From a virus, in the IMG/VR virus record IMGVR_UViG_3300019752_000009, positions 1 to 57,578 of that record: DNA of 57,578 nucleotides. One strand, given 5' to 3'. Positions 15,177-23,566 of this stretch are shown here, piece after piece. Made by a program: the position numbers and the translations under genes. Every line of letters starts with the position of its first letter. Position 1 is the first letter of the stretch. The notes below the pieces were generated by a model that saw only the letters and a program-made list of their open reading frames with translations, was not told where the DNA came from and did not search any database.

Positions 15177-15842
15177 ATGTTATTAAGTGAAGAAGAACAA
15201 AGCAAGGTAGATAAACTTCAATCACAAATTGATGATATTCAAAATAAAATTATCAAACGTGATACTGGATATTATGACTTCACTATTAAAAGACATGTTA
15301 GTGGCGATATATTGTTCAGTCACCCGCATCAACAAACCTTGGATGGCATTCGCCATTTAGATGAATTTAACACTTATTCCTTTGATATTGCCATATTAAC
15401 AGCATGTATTGGTGTTTGCGAATCTTGTAATATTGCTAGTAAGGATGCGCGTATAGTTCTTGGTTACATCTATCAAGATGAATCTGATGATAGGTATAGC
15501 ACTAATCTATTGTATAACACACATTACAAGCCAACTAAAGAGTTATCATTTAATTCTGCTGTGGAAAACTTATGGGCTGAACGCCATAGATACTTATCTT
15601 ATAGTGTTTTTAGTAAGTACGCATTCACTGCTAACTGTTGTGATAATAATGGTCAACCAAGAAATATGAATGATAGTAAAAGAGATTTATATAAGGAGTG
15701 GGTTATTGCTTATAGTGAATTTCTTTGTGATGATGCCTCTAAAGATGAAGAGCACAAAATGCATGTTAGTAAGGAGAGGTATGGAGATGTGGTTGATAAC
15801 ATCAAGTTTCCAACGGACGCTATCAAGATCAAGTTAATTTAA
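15177..15842 (+). CDS. Hypothetical protein
   Basis: A 221-residue protein immediately following the 14460 gene without a gap. It opens with a short coiled-coil-like helix (EEQSKVDKLQSQIDDIQNKI) and has an unrecognised body with several cysteines (ACIGVCESCN near residues 81-90, NCCDN near 150). The cysteine pattern could bind metal, but no known zinc-binding spacing is clear. Part of the clamp operon. Confidence 0.7.
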   Translation: MLLSEEEQSKVDKLQSQIDDIQNKIIKRDTGYYDFTIKRHVSGDILFSHPHQQTLDGIRHLDEFNTYSFDIAILTACIGVCESCNIASKDARIVLGYIYQDESDDRYSTNLLYNTHYKPTKELSFNSAVENLWAERHRYLSYSVFSKYAFTANCCDNNGQPRNMNDSKRDLYKEWVIAYSEFLCDDASKDEEHKMHVSKERYGDVVDNIKFPTDAIKIKLI

Positions 15843-15850
15843 AAAATTAG

Positions 15851-15858
15851 TGTATAAT
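15851..15858 (+). promoter_or_regulatory. Probable promoter -10 (TATAAT) for the 15906 gene
   Basis: TATAAT at 15853-15858, preceded by TG with no spacer base; no convincing -35. It lies about 48 bp before ATG 15906. Confidence 0.4.
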
Positions 15859-15905
15859 TAAGGTGTGGTGCACGTAATCACCATACTTAACATTTAAGGA
15901 AATAT

Positions 15906-16304
15906 ATGGGAAATATTTTAACACAAGAGCAATTAGATTTTATCTGTGAAAAGATGAAAGAATATGGAATGATTCAATATCATAAAGATTTTGGTTTCGT
16001 TCAAGAGGGGGTTAAAAGTGATGGTGAAGAACATGAGGTGCTGTTAAAGTTTTATGGTCTTAGTGGGTTTCATAATCAACAGAACCCCTTGTTATTTTCT
16101 ATTACATTAATTCAATGTAGTGATAACAGATTACAGTGGTATACATGCAATCTGAAAGATGAGTTAGGCGGTGATTCTAATGAGAGAGTTCATTATGCCT
16201 TATCTCATGAGGTGAATGATATTGATCTTAATGGTCTTGATACGTTTGTTTATGGTTCGATTGAGAAAAGTGTTGAGCAACTTAGCAGTAAGTTGAGTAA
16301 GTAG
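15906..16304 (+). CDS. Hypothetical protein
   Basis: A 132-residue protein, not recognised, starting at ATG 15906 behind AAGGAAATAT. Helical N-terminus, then a beta-rich middle (EHEVLLKFYGLSGF..., LLFSITLIQC) and a helical C-terminus ending SKLSK. It is the last full-size gene of the left arm before the sigma-factor unit. No motif supports a specific function. Confidence 0.65.
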   Translation: MGNILTQEQLDFICEKMKEYGMIQYHKDFGFVQEGVKSDGEEHEVLLKFYGLSGFHNQQNPLLFSITLIQCSDNRLQWYTCNLKDELGGDSNERVHYALSHEVNDIDLNGLDTFVYGSIEKSVEQLSSKLSK

Positions 16305-16359
16305 TTTTTATGGTGGTGTGGTAATAGTACTGCACCTTTTTTATTTTTTAAGGTATGTT

Positions 16360-16482
16360 ATGGAAGCAAACATTATAAATGAGATTAAAATTTTGCAAGC
16401 ACTTGAGGTAATTGAAAATTTCCTTACAGATTTTAACTTGTATTTAGATATTGTTGAGCAAAAGGCTGAGTTACACTATTGA
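16360..16482 (+). CDS. Small hypothetical protein (40 aa)
   Basis: ATG 16360 follows a TTTAAGGTATGTT context with AAGG about 8 bp upstream. It encodes a 40-residue amphipathic helical peptide (MEANIINEIKILQALEVIEN... ending KAELHY). Short, but it has a ribosome-binding site and no competing gene. Its stop overlaps the TTG start of the next small frame. Confidence 0.45.
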   Translation: MEANIINEIKILQALEVIENFLTDFNLYLDIVEQKAELHY

Positions 16483-16562
16483 GTATTGATGAATGGGAGG
16501 ATGTTTATGACAATAAATATTGTAAACCCCCATCAGATACAATGCGTGTGAAATGGGTTTAA
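16479..16562 (+). CDS. Possible coupled microprotein (27 aa)
   Basis: A TTG codon at 16479 overlaps the TGA of the preceding frame and opens 27 codons (SIDEWEDVYDNKYCKPPSD...). The overlap suggests translational coupling, but there is no separate ribosome-binding site, so this is tentative. Confidence 0.3.
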   Translation: MSIDEWEDVYDNKYCKPPSDTMRVKWV

Positions 16563-16601
16563 CTAAATAAATCAACAACTAGCAACGCATATTGAATAAC
16601 T

Positions 16602-16628
16602 AAAACCCCTTAATCGGGGTTTTTTTTC
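16602..16628 (+). terminator. Rho-independent terminator before the sigma gene
   Basis: AAAACCCC (16602-16609), loop TTAATC, GGGGTTTT (16616-16623), then more T. A strong terminator closing the left-arm transcripts. Confidence 0.95.
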
Positions 16629-16693
16629 GCTTAAAATAAACTCACATACCACAAACAAAAATCATTATCAATAACTTTATCATAAAAACATCC

Positions 16694-16699
16694 TATAAT
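16694..16699 (+). promoter_or_regulatory. Probable promoter -10 (TATAAT) for the sigma gene
   Basis: TATAAT 33 bp before ATG 16733, downstream of a strong terminator, so a promoter is required about here. The -35 is poor (candidate ATAACT at 16671-16676). Confidence 0.5.
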
Positions 16700-16732
16700 A
16701 TTACACATAATTTAAAATAATAGGTGAAGGTT

Positions 16733-17635
16733 ATGACTGATATAGATAATATTAATGAATGCGATGCTCTTTATAATGAACTGAAAATTGAGTTAGGCAA
16801 GGATAAGTACAGTCCGTTATCACAGGATAGGTTCTTTCAGTTATGGAATAAGTGGATTAATAATGAAGATTATGACGCAAGGAATGAAATAATACAGAGG
16901 AATATGCGCTACGCAATGAAGTTAGGGGTGCAGTGGTATAAATGCCAGAAAGATACAACAAAGATAACGAGAGTTGATTTTATGCAGGTAGCGTTTACTG
17001 GACTGCAAAAGGCTATTGAAATGTATGACCCATCTCGTGGAGCTTTTATTACTTGTGCCAAGGTTTGGGTGAATGAAAAATTGAGTTATCACGTTAACGA
17101 AAAAATTCGCACAATAAGATTACCAAAGCAAAAACAAAGCTTGCTTTCAAAAGCTAACAGGATAATCAGAAAAATGAGGGAGAAGGATAAAAAGGTTGAT
17201 TATATCTCGTTAGGTGAGCAACTAGATTTAACGCAAGCTGAATTAGGTGCATTGCTTGTTCATAATAATAATTCCAGAACAATAGCTATATATGACTTCA
17301 CCGATGACTTAGAAGCAAGCTCTATTGCAAATCATGTGGGGGAAACATTCGCTCCACGTAATAATTGCGACTATACAGAATTAACCTCGCACTTGGAAGC
17401 ACAAGACAATATGATGGAAAACGTTATGTGTGTTTTATCTAACAATGAAAAAAGAGTGATTGATTTAATATACGGCTTATCCAGTAGAGAGGAAAATATA
17501 ACAATAAAGGATGTATCTGATATATTAAAAATCACACCTGAGTATATCAGGCAATTGCAAAAAAGTGCGCTAGTGAAGCTAAGAAAGGAGTTTGAAGGTA
17601 AAGAGCATCTTTTTGCTGAATACTTTAATATCTAG
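16733..17635 (+). CDS. Sigma-70-family phage sigma factor
   Basis: A 300-residue protein with recognisable sigma regions. Region 2 (about residues 48-122) contains NMRYAMKL, DFMQVAFTGLQKAIEMYDPSRG and a FITCAKVWVNEKLSYHV helix equivalent to 2.3/2.4. Region 3 (about 128-190) begins TIRLPKQKQS. Region 4 (about 236-290) contains NEKRVIDLIYGLS, a turn, and the recognition helix TPEYIRQLQKSALVKLRK. Region 1.1 is absent. The start at 16733 follows AGGTGA. It is placed directly before the structural genes and would redirect host RNA polymerase to late promoters; the CTATATTTTA elements are its likely targets. Confidence 0.92.
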   Translation: MTDIDNINECDALYNELKIELGKDKYSPLSQDRFFQLWNKWINNEDYDARNEIIQRNMRYAMKLGVQWYKCQKDTTKITRVDFMQVAFTGLQKAIEMYDPSRGAFITCAKVWVNEKLSYHVNEKIRTIRLPKQKQSLLSKANRIIRKMREKDKKVDYISLGEQLDLTQAELGALLVHNNNSRTIAIYDFTDDLEASSIANHVGETFAPRNNCDYTELTSHLEAQDNMMENVMCVLSNNEKRVIDLIYGLSSREENITIKDVSDILKITPEYIRQLQKSALVKLRKEFEGKEHLFAEYFNI

Positions 17636-17665
17636 TGTTTGATATTCAACATTTAATACTCAACA

Positions 17666-17675
17666 CTATATTTTA
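17666..17675 (+). promoter_or_regulatory. Late promoter element CTATATTTTA (head genes)
   Basis: CTATATTTTA, 41 bp before ATG 17717. The preceding ten bases (ATACTCAACA) are also identical at 27773-27782, giving a shared 20-base stretch between two late promoters. Confidence 0.7.
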
Positions 17676-17716
17676 ACTCATAACAAAACGTGAAGCAAAA
17701 AAAGAAGAGGCGTGTT

Positions 17717-18562
17717 ATGGGTGTAAAGTATATAGTAGATAATCTTGATGGTGTAGATGAATCATTACAGGATAAGTATGTTGCTCAGGATGATGGGTCA
17801 TACAAATTTGACATTGATGTTGGCGGTAAGCTTGTAGATATTAGTGAATACAAGAAAGCACAAAGCACTATTGAAGAAGAACGTAAACGCGCAGGCGAAT
17901 ACAGTACGCAAGCTAAAACTCTGCTGGACAAGCTGGGGCTTGAAAGTGCTGATAAGGTTGATGACTACCTAACCAAAATGAAAGAACGTGAAGAAGGTTT
18001 GAATAAGGATAGCTCATTATCCCAACAACAAGCAATCCAAAAGGTTCAGCGCGAAAAAGAGGAAATGGAGAATCTTTTACGTAAAGAGATTGAAACTAAA
18101 GCCAGCATCATTGAGCAAACAAAGAAAAATTATCATGATCATCTAATTGATAACTCTATTCAATATGAATTATCAAGACACCATGCCAACAGTCAAGGTT
18201 TACGGTACTTAAGGAAAGATTTAAAAGATCTTATTGGTGTGCAAGAAGGTGATAATGGGGAGGCGCATTTGGTTGTTTATTCTGACAGCACGCGCAAAGA
18301 AGAAGGTTTAACAGCTTCACCTGATGGCAAATTCTCCAAGAAAACATTAGCTGATTTAATTCAAGAAACAGCTAAATCAGAACCAACATTCTTTAACTCA
18401 ACCACTATTAGTGGGGATGGAATGGAATCTGGTAATAATGGTTCAGAAGTAACAAAGCAATACACAAAAGCTGAGTGGTTCAGCTTAATGCAAGAGAAAA
18501 CTGGTAAAGAACGCGCCGCATTATCAGCGTTACGATCCGCAAATAAAATCAAAGTGGTGTAG
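17717..18562 (+). CDS. Head scaffold protein
   Basis: A 281-residue, mostly helical and strongly charged protein located immediately before the coat gene, the standard place of a scaffold. The N-terminal segment (GVDESLQDKYVAQDDGSYKF) is the 'L...Y...DDG.Y.L' opening common in phage scaffold/head-assembly proteins, and the middle (about 55-150) is a long coiled coil. ATG 17717 follows AGAGG with 6-bp spacing; a GTG at 17690 would add a KQKKKRR leader and has no site. It would guide coat assembly and leave or be cleaved on maturation. No protease is seen nearby. Confidence 0.75.
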   Translation: MGVKYIVDNLDGVDESLQDKYVAQDDGSYKFDIDVGGKLVDISEYKKAQSTIEEERKRAGEYSTQAKTLLDKLGLESADKVDDYLTKMKEREEGLNKDSSLSQQQAIQKVQREKEEMENLLRKEIETKASIIEQTKKNYHDHLIDNSIQYELSRHHANSQGLRYLRKDLKDLIGVQEGDNGEAHLVVYSDSTRKEEGLTASPDGKFSKKTLADLIQETAKSEPTFFNSTTISGDGMESGNNGSEVTKQYTKAEWFSLMQEKTGKERAALSALRSANKIKVV

Positions 18563-18631
18563 GTTAGTGCTTTGTATTAAGTACAGCAACACAAGATTTA
18601 TTATTAATAATAACAATAAAAAGGTAAATTT

Positions 18632-19798
18632 ATGAGTATTAACCAAATCGCTGATTTAGCGTATGATGTTGTGTTACCAGAGGTACACAAAATTCTTCAC
18701 AATACCATGGTAATGTCACGTCTTGTTGATGTGAATACAATGGAAGAGGTTAAAAAGAAAGGTCAAACTATTGACATTACTTTACCTCAAGATAAACATG
18801 ATCCAGTTGACGTTGACTCCACAAGCGGTATGTCAACAACTGTAATTAAGGCTAACACCGTCCCAGTAACACTTGATGAATGGAAGGGTTTGCAGTGGGA
18901 GCTTGATGATAGGGATTTCTTAGGTACAGTTATTGGTGGGCAGTTACCTTCTATAATGGAAGGGTTCGCGATTGATATTGCAAACTATATTGATCAGCGT
19001 GTCCTTATGGTGGCTGCTGAAACAAACAACTATTATGGTACAGCGGGTTCAACCCCTTCTGCAAAAGCAGATTTAATTGGGGCACGTAAGATTCTACGTA
19101 AAAATGGTGTGCCTGTAGCTAATAACCCAATGATATCGGCTGTATTAGGTTCTGATGCAGAAGCAAATATGCTGGAAGTATTCTCCAATACCAATGAAAA
19201 TGGTAATCAGGCTACTGTAGAAACAGGTATGCTTGGCTCTCCATTTGGTCTTGCAACTTATGCAGATCAAAACATTGATGAGCTGGAACATATTGCAGGG
19301 ACATTCTCAACCACAGGTACGCCAGCGGTTAACGGTGCTGTGTTAGAAGGTGCCACCGTGATGAATTTTGATGGTGGTGCTGGTGTAGAAACAGTCAAGA
19401 AGAATGACCTTTTCACAGTAGCTGGTGTTGAAGGTTCATTTGTATTTACCGCCGACGCTACTGCTGTCGCTGGTGCTGTCACAGGTGCTACCTTTAGTCC
19501 TGCTGCACCTGCTGGTGGTTTTGATGATAACGCCTTAATAACTGTTATTCCAAGCCATTTTAATAACTATGTATTCCACCGTAATGCTATTGTATTGGCT
19601 ATACGCCCATTAGAAGAGGATGGAATTCAAGTTGGTGATTCTTCTGCAATTATCACTGTCACTGAGCCAAACTCAGGTATTTCATTACGTCTTGAAACAT
19701 GGCGCGACCCATACCGTAAGAAACGTATGTGGTCATTGGATGTACTAACTGGTGTTGTGCTGGTTCGTAAAGAGATGATCGTAAGGTTGTTAGGATAA
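18632..19798 (+). CDS. Major capsid protein, P22 coat family
   Basis: A 388-residue HK97-fold coat protein of the P22 gp5 family: it opens with a helical N-arm (INQIADLAYDVVLPEVHKIL), contains PVTLDEW near residue 88, an insertion region rich in A, G, T and V (about 215-310), and the family ending FHRNAIVLAIRPL ... SLRLETWRDPYRKKRMWSLD...VLVRKEMIVRLLG (cut here). It builds the icosahedral shell. It follows the scaffold gene and is followed by a hairpin (19807-19826) that may raise its mRNA stability or partly stop transcription. Confidence 0.92.
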   Translation: MSINQIADLAYDVVLPEVHKILHNTMVMSRLVDVNTMEEVKKKGQTIDITLPQDKHDPVDVDSTSGMSTTVIKANTVPVTLDEWKGLQWELDDRDFLGTVIGGQLPSIMEGFAIDIANYIDQRVLMVAAETNNYYGTAGSTPSAKADLIGARKILRKNGVPVANNPMISAVLGSDAEANMLEVFSNTNENGNQATVETGMLGSPFGLATYADQNIDELEHIAGTFSTTGTPAVNGAVLEGATVMNFDGGAGVETVKKNDLFTVAGVEGSFVFTADATAVAGAVTGATFSPAAPAGGFDDNALITVIPSHFNNYVFHRNAIVLAIRPLEEDGIQVGDSSAIITVTEPNSGISLRLETWRDPYRKKRMWSLDVLTGVVLVRKEMIVRLLG

Positions 19799-19806
19799 TT
19801 AAATAA

Positions 19807-19826
19807 GGGTGATCGGTTGATCACCC
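19807..19826 (+). terminator. Stable hairpin after the coat gene
   Basis: GGGTGATC-GGTT-GATCACCC is a perfect 8-bp stem followed by TTTC. The short T run fits partial termination or 3'-end stabilisation of coat mRNA. Confidence 0.65.
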
Positions 19827-19847
19827 TTTCTAATAAAGGATTTATAA

Positions 19848-20084
19848 ATGGCTAAAGTTAATAAAGTAAAATGGTTTGAAAATACTGAAACTGGTGCAGA
19901 AGTATTTTGTAATGCAAGTGATGAAGATGCTATTGAGCGCATCACTGATAATGGTTTCACTGAGAAAAAGCAAGCTGGGGTAAGAAAAGTAAAACCCAAG
20001 CCAGCAGCGAAGGCGGCAAGCACTACAAAAGAAGCTGTAACTAAGGTTGAACAACCTAAAGTACCTGCCGTACCTAAGATGTGA
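19848..20084 (+). CDS. Small head-region protein with Lys/Pro/Ala tail
   Basis: A 78-residue protein. Residues 1-42 form a small domain (KWFENTETGAEVFCNASDEDAIERITDNGF in pieces: an 'N-T-x-T-G' strand and 'A-x-x-x-I-x-x-x-G-[FY]' helix) seen in many small phage proteins encoded next to the coat; the rest is an unstructured K/P/A-rich tail. Likely a minor head or decoration-type protein, by position and composition. Confidence 0.6.
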   Translation: MAKVNKVKWFENTETGAEVFCNASDEDAIERITDNGFTEKKQAGVRKVKPKPAAKAASTTKEAVTKVEQPKVPAVPKM

Positions 20085-20130
20085 TGCGTAAAAGAAAATA
20101 AGAAATAATAAACTATAATTATTTTATACA

Positions 20131-20153
20131 ACCCGCTTATCGCGGGTTTTTTA
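20131..20153 (+). terminator. Rho-independent terminator after head genes
   Basis: ACCCGC (20131-20136) pairs with GCGGGT (20142-20147) followed by TTTTTTATT. Confidence 0.93.
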
Positions 20154-20174
20154 TTGATAATTAAAAGGTTTATT

Positions 20175-21197
20175 ATGAGAAAATTAGCATCTATTAGAGA
20201 AATTAACGCAATACACCCCATCAAAGGGGCTGATAGAATAGAGATTGTGGTGGTTGATAATTGGGAAGTTATCGCTAAGAAAGGGCTGCATAAGGTGGGA
20301 GAGCATGTAGTTTATTTTGAAATTGATTCATTCCTACCTGTGCACGATAGATATGAATTTTTAAGAAAGTCATGTTTTAAATCCACTAATTGGGGTGGAG
20401 ATGGGTTCAGATTAAAAACAATCAGATTGCGTAAACAAGTGTCACAAGGATTGGTTATGCCGTTATCTGATTTTAATGAGATGGATGGTAAAGCTTATAT
20501 GTTAGGGCAAGACTTAACAAAATTGCTTAATGTGAAATTATATGAGCCACCATTACCAGCTTGCTTACAAGGAAAGGCTAGAGGAAACTTCCCATCATTT
20601 ATACGCAAAACATCACAAGGCAGGATACAAAATAAGTTTAGCTTCCTCTTTAAATACCAAAAAAGAAGCGGTGAATTCGAGGTATCCCTTAAATTAGACG
20701 GTTCAAGTTGCACATTCTACACTAATAATGGTGAAACAGGTGTGTGTTCTAGGAATATAAACCTGAAAAAAGATCAAGAGGGTAACACTTTTGTGGATAT
20801 GTTCCATACACTTGATATGGAACATAAGTTATGGGAAGCAAGAGAGGTGCTGGGGTGCAATGTTGCTATTCAAGGTGAATTGATTGGTGAAGGAATACAG
20901 AAGAACCCTGATAATATTGTCGGTCATGAATTTTATGTGTTTGATATCTGGGATATAGATAAACAAAAGTATCTAAACAGTGAAGAAAGGATTAATTTTT
21001 GTGAATACATTGGCTTAAAACACATTCCCATTAAAAGTATTATCCGTATCACACCTGAAACAACATTTGACGAACTAATGCTTTTATCAGAAACAAAAGG
21101 TTTGAATTCTGATATTGCTGAAGGCGTTGTATTTAAAGATATTAATGATGGTGAAGTGTCATTTAAGGCTATCAACAATAATTATCTGCTAAGATAG
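20175..21197 (+). CDS. RNA ligase, Rnl5 (DraRnl)-type
   Basis: A 340-residue protein with an N-terminal OB-like domain (residues 1-110; KLASIREINAIHPIKGADRIE is a hallmark opening) and a nucleotidyltransferase domain: motif I KLDGSS with the adenylation lysine at 173, motif III GELI at 234-237, motif IV EGVVFK at 316-321, motif V SFKAIN at 329-334. This order (N-terminal OB domain before the catalytic domain) is that of the Rnl5 family, which seals nicks with a 3'-OH on RNA. It is inserted between head genes and the methyltransferase, with terminators on both sides. With ten tRNAs present, tRNA repair is a plausible job. Confidence 0.88.
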   Translation: MRKLASIREINAIHPIKGADRIEIVVVDNWEVIAKKGLHKVGEHVVYFEIDSFLPVHDRYEFLRKSCFKSTNWGGDGFRLKTIRLRKQVSQGLVMPLSDFNEMDGKAYMLGQDLTKLLNVKLYEPPLPACLQGKARGNFPSFIRKTSQGRIQNKFSFLFKYQKRSGEFEVSLKLDGSSCTFYTNNGETGVCSRNINLKKDQEGNTFVDMFHTLDMEHKLWEAREVLGCNVAIQGELIGEGIQKNPDNIVGHEFYVFDIWDIDKQKYLNSEERINFCEYIGLKHIPIKSIIRITPETTFDELMLLSETKGLNSDIAEGVVFKDINDGEVSFKAINNNYLLR

Positions 21198-21219
21198 TTA
21201 CTATTATTCATTAGCAGAT
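21184..21219 (+). other. Hairpin spanning the ligase stop codon
   Basis: ATCTGCTAA (21184-21192) is the inverse of TTAGCAGAT (21211-21219). The stem includes the end of the ligase gene and precedes the terminator at 21221-21258. Confidence 0.6.
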
Positions 21220-21220
21220 A

Positions 21221-21258
21221 AACACCTGTGTAAATTATCGTTTATACAGGTGTTTTTA
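21221..21258 (+). terminator. Rho-independent terminator after RNA ligase
   Basis: AACACCTGTGTAAA (21221-21234) pairs with TTTATACAGGTGTT (21241-21254, one mismatch), followed by TTTATTT. Confidence 0.92.
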
Positions 21259-21260
21259 TT

Positions 21261-21269
21261 TGGTATAAT
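21261..21269 (+). promoter_or_regulatory. Extended -10 promoter (TGGTATAAT)
   Basis: TG-G-TATAAT, 26 bp before ATG 21295 and directly after a terminator. Confidence 0.65.
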
Positions 21270-21294
21270 GGTTTTTTAAATTAGGGATATTGGT

Positions 21295-22968
21295 ATGTTT
21301 AATAAAAACTTCTTTCCAACACCTAGGAACTTTGTTGAATACCTTAGAGAAAAATATCTGTATAAGGATTATAAGAGGATACTTGATCCCTCTGCTGGAA
21401 AGGGAGATCTGCTAAAGCCCTTAATGCCCACCAATCGTCATTATTATCGTGGGAATTCAGCTAAAATGGAATTTTTTGCCATTGAAATTGAGCCTGAACT
21501 GCAAAAGATTTTGAAACTTACTGAACATATGAGCTTTATTGGTGCTGATTTCCTAGCATTTAATGACCAAATCCAGTTTGATTTAATTCTAATGAACCCC
21601 CCATTCGATAAAGGGGATAGACATCTATTAAAAGCGATTGATGTGATGCATTACACAGGGGATATTCTTTGCATTCTAAATGCTGAGACATTACGCAATC
21701 CATGTACACCCACCAGACGAACCCTTGTAAGTAAACTCAATGAATTAAATGCTGATGTTCAATATCATAAAAATATATTTAAAGATGCTGAACGAAAAAC
21801 AAATGTTGAGATAGCTGTTGTTTGGATTGAGATAAAACATGATGTAACTGATGATGCTTTTTTCTCAGCCACTCAAGCTGCTGAATGGGATGGGGAGCTT
21901 GAACAAAGCAATGATATCTCTGTTGGTGCAAACATACATGGATTAATTGCCGCTTATAATCACCGCGTCGAACTTGGAATTAAATCTATCACGGAAAAGT
22001 ATAAATACCACCACTTGATTGGTGAATATATTGATCCAAACTGGAAACATGACGAGGAATCAAGTGATAGTAGCAAAAATTCATCTTTAACTGAAAGGAT
22101 GAAAACCGATATAAATAAGTTTTTATGGAGATTAAGGAACGATTATTGGGGGCGTGTACTCGAATTTCCTGAGGCTAAAAGTAAGATGACGTATCATCGT
22201 CGAAAAAGGTTTGATATGATGCGCACAAATTGCACGCGCCTAGATTTCACTTATGATAATATAAGGAATTTTCTTAACTCCCTACACGAAAATTACAGTG
22301 AGGACTTGCTGTTATCAGCCACAGATATGTTCGATTATTTCACCAAAGAGTTTTCCTATTGTGGTGACAGTAGTGATAATGTGATCGGTTTAGATGTTGG
22401 TGAACATGAGCGATGGAAAACAAACAAGCCTTTTGTTATGAATAAAAAGATAATATTACCTTTAAGTTCAGTAACATCTAAACTTTATTACAGTGGGTGT
22501 GGCGAGTTAACTTGTGACTATAGGGGTTGGCGTGGTAATTTAGAGTGGGGTGTTAGAACATTCCTTGATGATATCGATAAGATATGCGAAACATTTTATG
22601 ATAAATCTCATGTAGGCTTTATTTCCTCAGCAGATGCAATGCAAAACGCTTTAGAAGCAGTGGCTGAGTCGCGCAATCCAAATGATATGCGAAACATCGA
22701 ATCAACGTTTTTTAAAATGTCAGCTTATAAGAAGGGAACAATTCATCTGACGTTTAGAGATTTAGATGTGCTGAGACGCTGGAATTTAGCTGTGTGTAAG
22801 GAACGTAACTGGGTAGGCTATGAGTATGGGGAACATAGCTATGATGATTTGGATGACGCTGATAAAGATTTTGCCGACGCATTTGAGGGGAAAAAGAAGT
22901 ATCAGCAGAACGTGGGTAAGGTTAGTGGGCTGATTGCAGGTGCTAGTGGGGTACCTAGGTTGATTTAA
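21295..22968 (+). CDS. DNA adenine-N6 methyltransferase with DUF4942-like C-terminal part
   Basis: A 557-residue protein with SAM-binding motif I DPSAGKGDLL (31-40), an acidic strand AIEIEPELQ (62-70) and catalytic motif IV NPPF (101-104), the arrangement of gamma/beta-class N6-adenine methylases. The C-terminal ~300 residues include a segment FFKMSAYKKGTIHLTF-RDLDVLRRWN, typical of the DUF4942 region found behind phage methylases. No endonuclease partner is encoded nearby, so it is a solitary methylase, most likely protecting phage DNA or marking it. It has its own promoter and terminator within the late region. Confidence 0.88.
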   Translation: MFNKNFFPTPRNFVEYLREKYLYKDYKRILDPSAGKGDLLKPLMPTNRHYYRGNSAKMEFFAIEIEPELQKILKLTEHMSFIGADFLAFNDQIQFDLILMNPPFDKGDRHLLKAIDVMHYTGDILCILNAETLRNPCTPTRRTLVSKLNELNADVQYHKNIFKDAERKTNVEIAVVWIEIKHDVTDDAFFSATQAAEWDGELEQSNDISVGANIHGLIAAYNHRVELGIKSITEKYKYHHLIGEYIDPNWKHDEESSDSSKNSSLTERMKTDINKFLWRLRNDYWGRVLEFPEAKSKMTYHRRKRFDMMRTNCTRLDFTYDNIRNFLNSLHENYSEDLLLSATDMFDYFTKEFSYCGDSSDNVIGLDVGEHERWKTNKPFVMNKKIILPLSSVTSKLYYSGCGELTCDYRGWRGNLEWGVRTFLDDIDKICETFYDKSHVGFISSADAMQNALEAVAESRNPNDMRNIESTFFKMSAYKKGTIHLTFRDLDVLRRWNLAVCKERNWVGYEYGEHSYDDLDDADKDFADAFEGKKKYQQNVGKVSGLIAGASGVPRLI

Positions 22969-22979
22969 CCTTCACGCAT

Positions 22980-23017
22980 AAAAAAGCCAATCATCATTTC
23001 TGGTGATTGGCTTTTTT
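22980..23017. terminator. Bidirectional terminator
   Basis: AAAAAAGCCAATCA (22980-22993) and TGATTGGCTTTTTT (23004-23017) form a perfect 14-bp stem with T runs on either strand. It ends the methylase transcript and could end a leftward transcript from 23102. Confidence 0.95.
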
Positions 23018-23102
23018 GGGAAACCCGTGATGTATCGAGCATCACGGGTTCGATTTACAACGCACTAACTGGAATGGCTGGTGCTAAATAAGCAGGACTA
23101 TA
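22980..23102 (-). ncRNA. Candidate late small RNA (~120 nt)
   Basis: A reverse-strand CTATATTTTA late element (23103-23112, context GCACTATATTTTATAT) points left into a region with no gene. The expected transcript would contain a perfect 11-bp hairpin (AACCCGTGATG 23022-23032 with CATCACGGGTT 23040-23050) and end at the strong terminator 22980-23017. Promoter, structured body and terminator without a reading frame suggest a small RNA made late in infection. No expression evidence can be seen here. Confidence 0.4.
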
Positions 23103-23112
23103 TAAAATATAG
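23103..23112 (-). promoter_or_regulatory. Late promoter element on the reverse strand
   Basis: The reverse complement reads CTATATTTTA, and the extended match CACTATATTTTATAT equals the context at 44736-44750. It faces the candidate small RNA. Confidence 0.5.
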
Positions 23113-23188
23113 TGCTTATATTTAATTCATTAACAATCTTAATTATAGCTAATAAAAAATAAATGTCAAGTTTATAATTCTAAGCTAC

Positions 23189-23198
23189 CTATATTTTC
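23189..23198 (+). promoter_or_regulatory. Late promoter element (CTATATTTTC)
   Basis: Nine of ten bases match the late element, 32 bp before ATG 23230, the first gene after a terminator. A TATAAT (23202-23207) also lies here and could serve the host sigma. Confidence 0.5.
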
Positions 23199-23229
23199 CT
23201 TATAATAATAAAAATAATATGGGGTACAC

Positions 23230-23565
23230 ATGGCTATTCACAAACACTCTAGGCAGGTTAGCTCTAAACTGTCTTCTGCTACATTCTCAGATTGGCTTCT
23301 TTGTAGAGGCGATGTATCCCTTGTTGCAAGTGGCACATTCTCAGGTACTTTATCCGTGCAGAGGTTGCAAGAACAATTTATGGATAAAGCAACAGGAATA
23401 CCTAAAGATTCAAATAAAATCATAACATTAACTACAACACATACATCACCTTTTGCAGCAAAAGAATTAGAGCCTATAGGTGCTTACTACAGAATTGGGT
23501 TCACGTCTTATACGTCTGGCACAGCGGATACAACAATAACCTATGCTAATAATCTAGGTTGTTGA
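23230..23565 (+). CDS. Virion-associated protein (small, beta-rich)
   Basis: A 111-residue beta-rich protein with G, S and T repeats (VASGTFSGTLSVQRL, TSYTSGTADTTITY) of the kind found in small phage tail or decoration proteins. It opens the gene group leading to fibre-like proteins (23717, 25208). A frame from 23219 overlaps but has no ribosome-binding site. Structural role by composition and position; exact part unknown. Confidence 0.6.
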   Translation: MAIHKHSRQVSSKLSSATFSDWLLCRGDVSLVASGTFSGTLSVQRLQEQFMDKATGIPKDSNKIITLTTTHTSPFAAKELEPIGAYYRIGFTSYTSGTADTTITYANNLGC

Positions 23566-23566
23566 T

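Noticed and set aside
19267-19482. Reverse-strand frame in the coat gene
   Set aside because: A shadow of the A/T/V-rich insertion domain of the coat protein.
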